64,000 nt of DNA from Acidobacteriota bacterium (GTDB taxonomy: Bacteria > Acidobacteriota > Terriglobia > Bryobacterales > Bryobacteraceae): positions 62,001 to 126,000 of the forward strand of contig JACTMJ010000004.1 in assembly GCA_014584705.1 (NCBI GenBank), in the 5' to 3' direction. This document shows positions 42,121 to 51,700 of this stretch, one piece after another; the first letter of the stretch is position 1, and each line of letters opens with the position of its first letter. Position numbers and translations under genes: made by a program. Under the pieces are notes generated by a model. That model searched no databases, was not told the DNA's origin, and saw nothing but the letters and a program-made list of their open reading frames with translations.

Positions 42121-42558
42121 TTAGGACTTGGGCGCATGCTGAACGCGAATCACATGATGCTCATGCTTACCCTTCTGCATGTTGAGGATCACGCCGTCAA
42201 AACCCGGCTGCCAGATCTCGGCCAGAATGTAGGTGTTGCCGACCTTGTCGAACACGATGTGGGAATCGTTTTCTTCACCCGAGAGCGGCCGCGGCGAAAC
42301 GTAGGTCAGGATCATGGCGAACACTTCAGGGGTTCCGTTCTTCGCCTGAATCGACACGACCTGGTCGTCCGGCTTCACCCGAAACTCGTAGGAGCCCGCG
42401 GGCAGAGTTTTGCCACTGGCCGTAAATGCGAACGGGACCTTCGCCTTCACGGCTTCTGGTTGCGCGGATGCCTGTGGAACGGCCGCGAAAGCCAGCAGCG
42501 CCACCAGCGCGAAGCTCGCCAGCCGGAATGTTCTTGCAGTTTTTTCGTTGAAAGTCAT
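42121..42558 (-). CDS. Small secreted hypothetical protein
   Basis: 145 residues from ATG 42558. Signal peptide (LASFALVALLAFAAVPQASAQ) followed by a beta-rich domain beginning VKAKVPFAFTASGKTLPAGSYEFRV. The pattern xVPFxFxxxGKxLPAGxYxF is frequent in secreted Acidobacteriota proteins of unknown function. A histidine-rich end (KGKHEHHVIRVQH). It is flanked by DUF3300 and HtrA on the same strand, with 224 bp upstream that hold no gene or clear promoter. Confidence 0.8.
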   Translation of the reverse strand: MTFNEKTARTFRLASFALVALLAFAAVPQASAQPEAVKAKVPFAFTASGKTLPAGSYEFRVKPDDQVVSIQAKNGTPEVFAMILTYVSPRPLSGEENDSHIVFDKVGNTYILAEIWQPGFDGVILNMQKGKHEHHVIRVQHAPKS

Positions 42559-42782
42559 ATCAATCTCTTTCTCCACTTGGGTCGCATTCGATTTCGTGGA
42601 GCCCTTTGAACTGCTCCACTAATTGCAGTCTAGGGTGTGTGGACAGGCGATCCCACTCTCAAAACTGCTAGTCTGGCCCCGGAAAACTCCCAGGTGCGCC
42701 AGCCTTGGGAAACCGCGCATACCGATGCGGTCATCCCCGCGCCACCCGCCTTTCGGCCCAACTCGCGAATCGGGCGAAGCGC

Positions 42783-44285
42783 CTAGTTCTGGATGAAGGA
42801 TACGAACGTGAGCTGGCCATCTCGTTCAACCTGCAATACGACGGCGTCGCCCGCATGAAAAGAGGCGAGCTTCGCCTTCAGCGCTTCGAGATCCGCAATG
42901 TCCATGCCGTTCACCGCGTGGATGATATCTCCCGGAACTAGGTCAATCGCAGCCGAAGTGGAATCGAGAACCTTCGCGGTGACCACAACCCCGTTCGGCA
43001 GGCGGATGTCGCCAAGGAGCGGCGCGATGTCTTTGGTGATGCCAACGCCGAGCACGCCGAGCGGAGCGATCAGTTGCTTCCGAATGTCGGAGATTTCGCT
43101 CAAGCGATCGCTCGGCGTCTCCCGTTCGCCCACCTCCGCCGAGAGCGGAACGGTATCCGCGCCGCGCAGGACCTCGATCTGATGTCTGCTGCCTTTCGCG
43201 GAACGGAAGATAGCCAGTTCAAACTGACGCGCATTGCGGATAGGGACGCCGTCCAGGCTGACAACGACATCCCCGATCTGAAAGCCAGCCTTCTCCGCCG
43301 GTCCGCCGGGAACGACATCGCTGACCAGCGCACCCCTGCGCGCCTGAATGGAGAGCCCCCGCCGCAGTTTGGAATCCAGATTTTGGAGGAGCACGCCCAG
43401 CAGCCCTCGCCGGACGTGGCCGGCCGTTCGCAATTGGTGGTAGACGTCCCTCACCAGGTTGGACGGAATAGCAAATCCGATGCCCTCGTTACCCCCCGAT
43501 TGGGAGTAGATCATCGTGTTGATCCCGATAACCCGGCCATCGGCGGAAACCAGGGGTCCTCCGCTATTGCCGGGATTGATGGGCGTATCCGTTTGAATGT
43601 ACTGCATGAAGTCTTCCGCGGAGAGCTGGCGCGCTGGCGAGCTGACCACGCCCATGGTGACCGTGTTGGCTAGCCCCATGGGGCTGCCAAAGGCCAGAGC
43701 GATCTGGCCCTGCCGCACCAGGCTGGAGTTTGCGAATGCGAGAACCGGAAGCCCGGTGCGTGGAATGCGGATGAGTGCCAGGTCCGTTTCCCGGTCCACG
43801 CCGATCACCTTGGCGGGAATCGCAAACCCTTCCCCGCCCCGCTTGCCGGCCAGTTCGGGAGCAAGCACGACGGAGACGTGTTCCGCCCCGTGGACCACAT
43901 GGGCATTCGTGATGATGAAACCGTCCGGGCTAAGGATGACTCCGGAGCCGGTTCCCTGCTCCCTCGATACGAACGCCGAATCCCGGGCATCCGGCACCAC
44001 GGTATAGCCGGAGACGTTCACCTGGACGACGGATCTGCCCACGGTTTCCGCGAGCTTCTCAAAATCGGCGCTCAAAGCCTCAATGGAGCGCGTTGGCGCC
44101 GGCGGCGCATTCTGGCCCAGCAGCGCCCCGCCGCAGAGCAACAAGAGGGAGAGCGGCAAGAGGGAGAGCGGCATCCGGCGCATTCGTGGGAGACGCCAGT
44201 TCCGATGCGCCTTCCGGGAGACGGAGGCAGGCATCGCTCCAAAAAGACTTTTCATTGCAACAATTGAGGCAAGAGATCGTTCCAT
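42783..44285 (-). CDS. HtrA/DegP-type periplasmic serine protease
   Basis: 500 residues from ATG 44285; starts at 44183 (MRRMPLSLLPLSLLLLCGGA) or 44174 are also plausible because the signal peptide lies there. Trypsin-like triad: His129 (NAHVVHG), Asp in DRETDLALIRI, Ser241 in NPGNSGGPLV. Two PDZ domains follow (residues about 300-385 and 405-495), ending VSFIQN. The signal peptide is encoded by a short tandem DNA repeat (PLSLLPLSLLLL). It degrades misfolded envelope proteins. Divergent from a sensor kinase with its regulators, suggesting an envelope stress response. Confidence 0.93.
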   Translation of the reverse strand: MERSLASIVAMKSLFGAMPASVSRKAHRNWRLPRMRRMPLSLLPLSLLLLCGGALLGQNAPPAPTRSIEALSADFEKLAETVGRSVVQVNVSGYTVVPDARDSAFVSREQGTGSGVILSPDGFIITNAHVVHGAEHVSVVLAPELAGKRGGEGFAIPAKVIGVDRETDLALIRIPRTGLPVLAFANSSLVRQGQIALAFGSPMGLANTVTMGVVSSPARQLSAEDFMQYIQTDTPINPGNSGGPLVSADGRVIGINTMIYSQSGGNEGIGFAIPSNLVRDVYHQLRTAGHVRRGLLGVLLQNLDSKLRRGLSIQARRGALVSDVVPGGPAEKAGFQIGDVVVSLDGVPIRNARQFELAIFRSAKGSRHQIEVLRGADTVPLSAEVGERETPSDRLSEISDIRKQLIAPLGVLGVGITKDIAPLLGDIRLPNGVVVTAKVLDSTSAAIDLVPGDIIHAVNGMDIADLEALKAKLASFHAGDAVVLQVERDGQLTFVSFIQN

Positions 44286-44395
44286 GAGAATAAGAGTTCC
44301 TTTTGATGGCTGGGAGTTTCGGTGGTCGACGCGGGAAGGCACATGGCTTTGCGGGGCTGGAACCGGATGGCAGCGCGTACGGGACACGAACGCCG

Positions 44396-45754
44396 ATGAT
44401 GGAAATTCACACCAGCCGCGGAATCCGTCGCAAGGCAAGGCTTGTTCTCACACTGGGATTCTGCGCCCTGCTCGCGTTGGTTGCGGCCATCGGCATTTAC
44501 GCGGTGAACACCCTGGAGCGATTAAGTTCCGGCGAGGTTTCGGAGGTCGCCCGGCAATCGGCAAGAAACGCCTTGTTGAAGCAGGCCGACGAATCGTTGA
44601 CTCTCGCCACCAGATCGGTTCGGGATTGCCTGCTGGGGCTGAATGAAAGCCAAGCCGAACCTCACAGGGCGCTGGCACGCGAGGCATGGTCAAGGGCGGA
44701 AGAAGCAATTAGGAACTACCGCAACGTAGCGCGGAACCGCGCCGAGCCGGCGGGACGCCTGCTTGAGGAACTCTCGCAATACTGGCAGCTCGCGGAGAGA
44801 ACCATCAAACTCGACCAGGAGCACCGCCGGACAGCCGCGACGACGACGTTCGCCAGCCAGTTAGAGCCTCTTCGGGATAGGTTCATGGCTACTCTCGAAG
44901 AACTCCAGCAGCTTGATTGGGAAGACCTCCGTTCCGTCGCCGCGCGATCGGAAGGCATCGCGGGCGTCGCGAAGCGAAAAATGTGGGCGGGCGTTGGCGT
45001 GTCCTGTGTTCTCGCCTTGCTCATCGTGCTCTTCACGTTCTGGAATCTGAAGCGGCTGGAGGAATCGGCGATTGCGAGCTACGCCAAGGCAGCCAACGCC
45101 GTGGTGGAACTCGGCAATCTTTCGGAGCGGCTGTTCCGCTCCCAGGAAGACGAACGGAGGCGAATCGCGAGGGAGATCCACGATGATTTCGGTCAACGGA
45201 TGGCCACCCTACTCTATGAGCTTTCGGGAATCGCGGAGCGTGGCGATGCGACGCCGGAGATTCGCGCGGCGACCGACTCCACGCGACAGCGTTTGAGCGA
45301 CCTCGCCAACGATCTCCAGAATCTTTCGCGCGGCCTGCACTCGGCCGTACTGGATAAGATCGGGCTGGAAGGGGCGATCCGCTCGGACTGCGCGCTGGTT
45401 GCCAAACGCACAAATCTCGAAGTGAACTTTCAATCCGCGCGGCTGCCGCGGCGGCTGCCGGAGGAGATCGCCTTATGCGTCTACCGCGTCTATCAGGAAG
45501 CGATGCAGAATGCGCTGAAGCACTCGAATTCCAAGCGCATCGACGTTTCGATTGCTCTCGCGGACGCTCGTTTGACGCTGGATGTTCGGGACTATGGAAT
45601 CGGCTTTGATCCGGCGTCGCTAGGCAGCCATCGGAGCCTTGGCCTGGTTAGCATGAGGGAGCGGCTGCGCATGGTTGGTGGTGAACTGGCCGTCCGCCCC
45701 AGCGCGCCGAGTGGCACGGAGGTTGAGGCAAGCGTGCCATTGCCAGTCGCCTAA
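44396..45754 (+). CDS. Sensor histidine kinase (NarL-type, HisKA_3)
   Basis: 452 residues. Two hydrophobic helices (VLTLGFCALLALVAAIGIYAV at about 17-39 and WAGVGVSCVLALLIVLFTFWN at about 198-216) enclose a helical periplasmic sensor of about 155 residues. Then a HisKA_3 phosphoacceptor (QEDERRRIAREIHDDFGQRM, His in REIHDD) and HATPase_c (YQEAMQNALKHSNSKRIDVS; VRDYGIGFDPASLGSHRSLG). Start ATG 44396 or 44399. It sits with a LuxR-type regulator 68 bp downstream and a receiver-only protein; target genes likely include the divergent htrA. Confidence 0.92.
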   Translation: MMEIHTSRGIRRKARLVLTLGFCALLALVAAIGIYAVNTLERLSSGEVSEVARQSARNALLKQADESLTLATRSVRDCLLGLNESQAEPHRALAREAWSRAEEAIRNYRNVARNRAEPAGRLLEELSQYWQLAERTIKLDQEHRRTAATTTFASQLEPLRDRFMATLEELQQLDWEDLRSVAARSEGIAGVAKRKMWAGVGVSCVLALLIVLFTFWNLKRLEESAIASYAKAANAVVELGNLSERLFRSQEDERRRIAREIHDDFGQRMATLLYELSGIAERGDATPEIRAATDSTRQRLSDLANDLQNLSRGLHSAVLDKIGLEGAIRSDCALVAKRTNLEVNFQSARLPRRLPEEIALCVYRVYQEAMQNALKHSNSKRIDVSIALADARLTLDVRDYGIGFDPASLGSHRSLGLVSMRERLRMVGGELAVRPSAPSGTEVEASVPLPVA

Positions 45755-45822
45755 CGGCGGGGAGCGCCGGTCTGCTTTCCCAAGATGTATTGCCTCATCC
45801 GGCACAGTTGAGGTTTAAACAC

Positions 45823-46461
45823 ATGCGACGACCGACGATTCTCATTGCCGACGACCATAACCTGGTGGTCGATGGCATTCGGGGGCTGCTGGAGCCCGAG
45901 TACGAAGTGGTGGGCAGCGTGGCCGATGGACGTTCCGTGCTCTCGGAGGTGCAGCGGCTGAAGCCGGACTTGATTATTATCGACATCTCCATGCCTGCCC
46001 TAAACGGAATCGACTGCACGCGCCAGCTCCGGGAGTCAGGCTGCGCGGCCAAGATCCTGGTGCTCACCATGCACGTCGACGCCACGCTCGCCCGCGAAGC
46101 GCTCAGCGCGGGGGCGTCCGGGTATCTCCTGAAGAGTTCCACTTCCGCCGAACTGCGCAGTGCCATCTCCGAAGTGCTGCTGGGCAGAACCTACCTCTCG
46201 CCGGCCGTCACCAGAGATTTTCTCGATGTGATGGGCCGCGCGGACGGGCGCGACGATGCCTGGGCCAGGCTGACTCCGCGCCAGCGGGAAGTGCTCCAAC
46301 TGCTCGCGGAAGGAAAATCACACAAGGAAATTGCCGCGATTCTGAATGTATCCGTAAAAACCGCCGAATATCACAAATATGCAATTTTCGACAGCCTGGG
46401 ATTAAAGACCAACGCCGAACTGGTTCAGTATGCCATAAGGCACGGAATTGTCTCGGTTTAA
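45823..46461 (+). CDS. Response regulator, NarL/LuxR family
   Basis: 212 residues. Receiver domain ILIADDHNLVVDGIRGLLEP with phosphoacceptor Asp in LIIIDISMPALNGID and KSSTSAELRSAI (Lys of alpha5 face), then LuxR HTH (LTPRQREVLQLLAEGKSHKE, VSVKTAEYHK). ATG 45823 with GAGG upstream. Partner of the preceding kinase. It probably activates transcription on phosphorylation; binding sites were not located. Confidence 0.93.
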   Translation: MRRPTILIADDHNLVVDGIRGLLEPEYEVVGSVADGRSVLSEVQRLKPDLIIIDISMPALNGIDCTRQLRESGCAAKILVLTMHVDATLAREALSAGASGYLLKSSTSAELRSAISEVLLGRTYLSPAVTRDFLDVMGRADGRDDAWARLTPRQREVLQLLAEGKSHKEIAAILNVSVKTAEYHKYAIFDSLGLKTNAELVQYAIRHGIVSV

Positions 46462-46530
46462 TCGCGTTGGGAATTCTCCTAGTAGAACCGGAGCCGTCTT
46501 CCTGTTCCACTGGATGCAGAGGCAATCACA

Positions 46531-46953
46531 GTGGCGGATCGCGACCAAACCGTTCCCGAATCGCTTCCTCCGGCCGCGCGAATTCGTGTGCTTCTGGCGG
46601 ACGACAACCACGGACTGATGGCGGAGTTGCTACGGATTCTGCGCTGGGAATTTGAGATTGTGGCGACCGCGCCCAACGGCCACGAACTCCTGGAAGCGTA
46701 TGACCGCTATAAGCCGGACGTCGTGGTAACCGATATCTCCATGCCGGTTCTCGACGGTTTCGCGGCTGCCGAAGAACTCAGCCGCATGGGGAACCCGCCG
46801 GTAATCTTCTTCACGATTCACGACGAACCCGCGTTCCGCGAGGAAGCGAAGATACTTGGCGCGGCGGGGTATGTCGTGAAGGGATGCCCGCCCTCCATGC
46901 TGGCGGACGCCATCCGCGCCGCGTACCGCGAACATGCGGCCGGAACGCCATAG
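46531..46953 (+). CDS. Receiver-only response regulator
   Basis: 140 residues from GTG 46531. Receiver fold: RVLLADDNHGLMAELLRIL, phosphoacceptor Asp in VVVTDISMPVLDGFAAAEE, conserved Thr in VIFFTIHDEPAF and Lys in GYVVKGCPPSML. No output domain, so it may act as a phosphate sink or by protein contact. The closing residues are disordered. It is 69 bp after the LuxR regulator on the same strand. The 161 bp after it before the next gene hold nothing recognised. Confidence 0.87.
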   Translation: MADRDQTVPESLPPAARIRVLLADDNHGLMAELLRILRWEFEIVATAPNGHELLEAYDRYKPDVVVTDISMPVLDGFAAAEELSRMGNPPVIFFTIHDEPAFREEAKILGAAGYVVKGCPPSMLADAIRAAYREHAAGTP

Positions 46954-47135
46954 CGGGCCGCGCGCAGGGCGGAACGGGCGAGCGGCGTTCGCACCGGAGA
47001 CGCCCGCCCGCGGTCCCAATACGATCGGGCGGACGCACGGGCGGTTTGATCCCGCATTTTTCGAGGTCCAGAATAGAAACAGGAAGGAAAATTGCACGGC
47101 CGGACGAACGGCCAATGGTAATTGGTTTACGACTT

Positions 47136-47471
47136 ATGGAACATCCACTGTATCCCGCGGCGTCGAGCGAGTTCTCCCGGAAAAGAAAGGAACTCGCACC
47201 GGAGACCTATTCGGCATTCATCGCCTTCAGCCAGCAGGTTTTCGCGGACGGGGCGCTGACGGGAAAAATGAAGGACCTCATCGCCATCGCCGTGGCGCAT
47301 GTGACGCAGTGCCCGTATTGCATTCGCGCCCACACGAAGCGCGCGCTGGCGAAGGGCGCGACGGAGCAGGAGATCATGGAAGCCATCTGGGTATCCGCGG
47401 AGATGCGAGCCGGTGCCGCAACGGCCCATTCGACGATCGCGCTCGACGAGATTCTTCAGGCTGAAAAGTAG
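47136..47471 (+). CDS. Carboxymuconolactone decarboxylase/AhpD-like protein
   Basis: 111 residues from ATG 47136 (ATG 47115 also in frame). All-helical AhpD fold with the redox motif at Cys59-Pro-Tyr-Cys62 followed by His66 (QCPYCIRAHTKRAL), which is the catalytic CxxC-x3-H of peroxidase-type members. Typical of small trimeric alkylhydroperoxidase-like proteins. No clear ribosome-binding site for either start. It is convergent with a radical SAM gene 71 bp away; the significance of this pairing is unclear. Confidence 0.87.
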   Translation: MEHPLYPAASSEFSRKRKELAPETYSAFIAFSQQVFADGALTGKMKDLIAIAVAHVTQCPYCIRAHTKRALAKGATEQEIMEAIWVSAEMRAGAATAHSTIALDEILQAEK

Positions 47472-47542
47472 CCACGCTCAAGACGGCGCGGCTGCGCTGA
47501 CCTGCGAACGGCAAGCGCAATACTCGCGCTGTGCATGGTGAT

Positions 47543-48547
47543 CTAGATCGCTTTCGTCCGGCACGATGCGCCGCGGCCCTTCAGGCAATAGTCGTAACAG
47601 TTCTTGTGCGCAAGGTAGACCCGGCGGAGCGATTCGCCCAAGGTACGGCCAAGCTCAAAGTGTGGGTCGTCGTAGATCACCGGACAGGGATAGTAGCGGA
47701 TCTCGCCCTCGACCTTTTGGATGCATCGGCTGAAGTGGCACATGAGGGATTCCGGCGCTTTTCCGAGAATCGAAAAGCAATTGGTGGTGATGAAGACTTC
47801 CGCGTGAGGCGCCCCGCCCGCTTGCGCGATCCGCGTCAATTCGTGACCGGACTCCAGGATATTCTCAATCAGGTTGACTTCGATGGCGAGGCCGCAAAAC
47901 AGTGCCCGGTACGCTTCGCGAATCTCCTCATCGGATTGCAGTGTGAGCAACGGCCTCTCGGCGGTGATCACCGGGAAGAAGCCCATCGCGGCAAGGTCGC
48001 GAACGGTGGCCACCGTTTGGGCAAACGTTCCTTTGCCCCGAATGGCATCATGCCGCGCCGGCTCCGGGCTTTCCAACGTGATGCGCAACTTCAGACGATC
48101 CCCATGCCGCACCCTCAAGGTTTGCAAGGCCTCGAAATGGTTGCGGATGTAACGGCGGCCATTGCTGAGAATCTCGACGGGCGCGAGCGTGAGAGCGAAC
48201 TCGAGGCTGGCAAGAAACTCTTCGTTGCGGGTGGTGCGGCCTTCGAGTACGTCCCGGTTCACGAAGGGTTCTCCCCCGGTGAAATAGATCCGCCGGACCC
48301 CGAAGCGGGCGGCCTCCTCCAGATGGGGCCGAAGTTCGCCGAACCGGATCTGTTCCAGACGATGATTTTGGGGTGACGAAGCCGTGTAGCAGTGCTTGCA
48401 CTTCAGATCGCAGACGGAGCCCTGCATCACCCACAGGTCTTCGAGCACATGCCCGCCGTCGCTACGCTTGGGGTCCACAAAGCCGCGCTGATCCCCATTC
48501 GGTTTCGTCAGTACAAGCCCCTCAGGGTGTGCGGCACGCCTATGCAT
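47543..48547 (-). CDS. Radical SAM protein with C-terminal cysteine cluster
   Basis: 334 residues from ATG 48547 (TTG 48565 also possible). The [4Fe-4S] motif is CDLKCKHCYTASS (CxxxCxxC, about residues 47-54), then GVRRIYFTGGEPFVNRDVLE (GGEP SAM motif). At the end CPVIYDDPHFE and NCYDYCLKGRGASC form a SPASM/twitch-like cysteine group that could hold a second cluster. Such proteins modify peptides or cofactors; the substrate is unknown and no precursor peptide was found nearby. Confidence 0.86.
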   Translation of the reverse strand: MHRRAAHPEGLVLTKPNGDQRGFVDPKRSDGGHVLEDLWVMQGSVCDLKCKHCYTASSPQNHRLEQIRFGELRPHLEEAARFGVRRIYFTGGEPFVNRDVLEGRTTRNEEFLASLEFALTLAPVEILSNGRRYIRNHFEALQTLRVRHGDRLKLRITLESPEPARHDAIRGKGTFAQTVATVRDLAAMGFFPVITAERPLLTLQSDEEIREAYRALFCGLAIEVNLIENILESGHELTRIAQAGGAPHAEVFITTNCFSILGKAPESLMCHFSRCIQKVEGEIRYYPCPVIYDDPHFELGRTLGESLRRVYLAHKNCYDYCLKGRGASCRTKAI

Positions 48548-48634
48548 CTCCCGGAAGTATAGCAACCGCCGCTGCGAGGGCCGCTTCGAAACAATCGTTC
48601 ATCGCATGCCCGCTCTCGAGGAGGGGAACAGAAA

Positions 48635-48672
48635 TCGGCCGGCCCTTTCCCGTGCGGAAAAGAGCCGGCCGA
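48635..48672 (-). terminator. Strong hairpin downstream of the TonB receptor gene
   Basis: Outer arms TCGGCCGGC (48635-48643) and GCCGGCCGA (48664-48672) pair perfectly over 9 bp; inside, CTTTCC and GGAAAAG extend the stem with one bulged A around a short loop. On the minus strand it lies about 50 bp beyond the stop of the receptor gene and is followed by the T-containing run TTTCTGTT. It could terminate the receptor operon; the T-run is weak. Confidence 0.6.
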
Positions 48673-48722
48673 AGAAGCGCCGGGAATGCTTCGGTGGAAT
48701 CGGAAACAGTCCCCCGACTTTG

Positions 48723-51700
48723 TCAGAAGATCAGTCGAAGGCCGAACTGCACAATCCTAGGATCCCGCGAGGAAGTGATCGTGCCAAAGGTGGCGCTCCG
48801 GTTTCGCCCGTCCGCTCCGGGAGAGAACGAGGTGTTGGGGCTACCCAGGTTCGTGTGGTTCACGAAGTTGAACGCCTCCGCGCGGAGCTGGGCGCGAAAC
48901 TTCTCCGTGATCATGGTGTCCTTGATCAAGGACAGGTCAAAATTCACGACGCCAGGGCTGCGCACGTCGGGAAGGGCCCGGCCCACATTGCCAAACGTGA
49001 AGTTCGGCGGGTTCAGGAATTGGGTGGTATCGAACCAGCGCTCGGCCGTCGGGTTGTCCAGCTTCGCGCTCACACCGGTTGAATTCGGGCGGTTCGCCAG
49101 GAAGTTGTTGGCACCGCGCACCACGAGAGGCAAGCCGCCCTGCATGGTCGAGATCACGTTCACCTGCCAGCCACCCACCAGTTTCTCCGCCACCGCGTTG
49201 GATGGCGCGAAGCGCTTGCCTTTGCCGAATGGCAGCTCATAGATGCCACTGACTACAAGGCGGTTGGAAACGTCGCTCGGATCCACCGAACGCTCCGCTC
49301 GCCGGTCATACAGACCGTTCTGGTAGCCCTGCGCGCTGCCCACTTCGACGGAGCCAAAGTTGATCGGCACGTTGGCGCTGTCGCTGATGAGCTTGGCGAA
49401 CGTGTAGGAACCGAGAATCGCGAAGCCGTTCGAGAGACGCTTCTCCACGCTCAGCAAGAAAGAGTGATAGATCGAACTGCCTAGGTGCGGGTTCCGCACG
49501 TTGATGCTCGTGTAGTACGGGAACGGTTTCAGCAATTGGGAACGGCTGATGGTGTTCCCACCCAGCGCACCCGGCACCAGGCCCTTGTACGGGTTGGCCA
49601 CCTGGTTCTGAAGGCTGAGGCCGAGGCTCTGATATTGCGGATCAAGTTGATTGTAGTCATACCCGTTGGCGATCAGGCCGGTTCCGTGATTCGCGCTATA
49701 GGCGGCATCCACCAGCACTTGCCACGGAAGCTGCCGCTGCAGGGAGACGGTCCATTGCTGGGACATGGGGACTTTCTCATTCCCCTGGTCCCAATTGACT
49801 CCCTGGCTCAGCAGGAAGCCCGGGCCCAGTTTGGAACCAAGCGGTTCCGTCGCGGCATAGGGCAAGCCGTCCTTGAATTGGAAGGCGGCGAGATTCGTAT
49901 TATTGTTCGGCGGAGCGTACGTGGTGGTCGTATTCGCGAATCCCGCTGTACTACCAAAGAAGTCCCGGTAGAAGATCTGGGGATAGAAGATGCTGTAACC
50001 GGCACGCAGCACAGTCTTGCCATCACCAAGCAGGTCATACGCGAGGCCGATTCGCGGTCCAAAATTGTTGTAGACCGGTTCGAGCTGAGTGCGGCCGTAG
50101 TCGATTCCCGCATATTCCATCCGGCCGGGAAGTTTGGTGTCCGGATTGGTCGCGAAGGGATTGAAGTTTGAGTTTCCGTTGTTGCGCTCGAACGGCCATT
50201 GCTGGTAGTCCCAGCGCAGGCCGAGGTTGAGCGTCAGTCGGCGGGTGGCTTTCCAATCGTCCTGAATAAAGAGGCTATAGGACTTGCCGGCATCGGATTC
50301 CCCCGCATAGCGGGTGACAGTGGCGCTGCTCACCGAGCCGAGCAGGAAGGTCGCAAAAGAACTTCCCGTGCCCACCTGGCTCTGCGGGTTCCCCGTAAGT
50401 CCCTGCGCGAAACTGAATGAACCCGAGGGAACTTCACGTTGATAGTTGTTGGCCTGCTGGACGCGAATATCCGCGCCAACCTTGAGCGTGTGGCCGCCGA
50501 AAATCCTGGTGGCCATATCGAAGAACTGCCACGTCGTGCTTCCACGCAATCCAACCGTGAACGCGCCGAATCCCGTAAGTCCGTTGCTTACGCGAGGAAG
50601 GGTATCCTGCGGGAAGGATGCGGGCAGCCCCAGCTTCGACGGCCAGCCCTGCCCGAAACTATACGCCTGAAAGGGAAAAGCCTGCCGCGCCACGCCCACA
50701 CGAAACTCGTTGAGGAGTGTTGGCGAAAATGTGTGCGTATCGCTGAACAGGGCGTTGTAGTTTAGGTAATTGTCCAGGCGGGAACGGACGTTCGGGTCCG
50801 GCAGTCCGGAGAAGAAACCGTTATCGTTGAAATGCTTGTAGTAGAGGTAGCGGAAAGAGGCGCTATTACTGTCGGAGAATCGGTGATCCTCCTTGATCGT
50901 GTATTGGTTCATGTCGCGCTTTTCCGAGACCTGCCCGATCCAGTTCTGCGAATTCGTGAAGGCATTGTTCGGCGCGCGGTTGGGCAGGGGATAGAACTGG
51001 AGCATCGCTTGCGAAACCGCATCCAGACGGTTCGAGGGGATGATGTTATTTGCGAAGGGAGAGCGCGCATAGCCGCCGCCGGGATTCGCCACTGTTGTTC
51101 CGGGGTCGTAAATGGGAATCAGCTTCCCACTGGCATCGAAGAGCCGGGAAAAGTTCCCGGCTCGCTGTTCTTCGATAGGAACAGTGAGAATGTTCGATTG
51201 GAAGCGCCGGTTCCTCCAGCCCTCGTAGTTGAAGAAGAAGAAGGATCTGTTCCTTCCGTCGTAGAACTTCGGCAGAAACACCGGGCCGCCGAGAGAGCCG
51301 CCGTATTGGTGGTAGCGAAACGGTTCCTTCGCCGCGGCGAACGTCCGGCGAGCATCAAAGGCATCGTTGCGGACGAAGTAGCTCAAGTTCCCGTGCAGAT
51401 CGTTGGTGCCACTCTTGGTGACAATGTTCACGACGCCGCCCGCCGTGAAACCCAGTTCGGCCGACATGACGTTTGACTGCACCTTGAATTCTTCCACGGC
51501 GTCCACCGTGGGGTTCACGTTGAGATCCGCCAGAAATGCGCTGTTGTTGTTGCCGCCGTCAAGGACGAAGCTGTTGAGCGAACTCGGTCCGCCGTTAATG
51601 CTCATGGCCGATAGCGCGATACCGCGATCCGCGAATCCGCTGTTCGTGGGGCCGGCCTGGGACTTCACGCCGGGTGTCAGCATCACGAGCGCCAAAGCAT

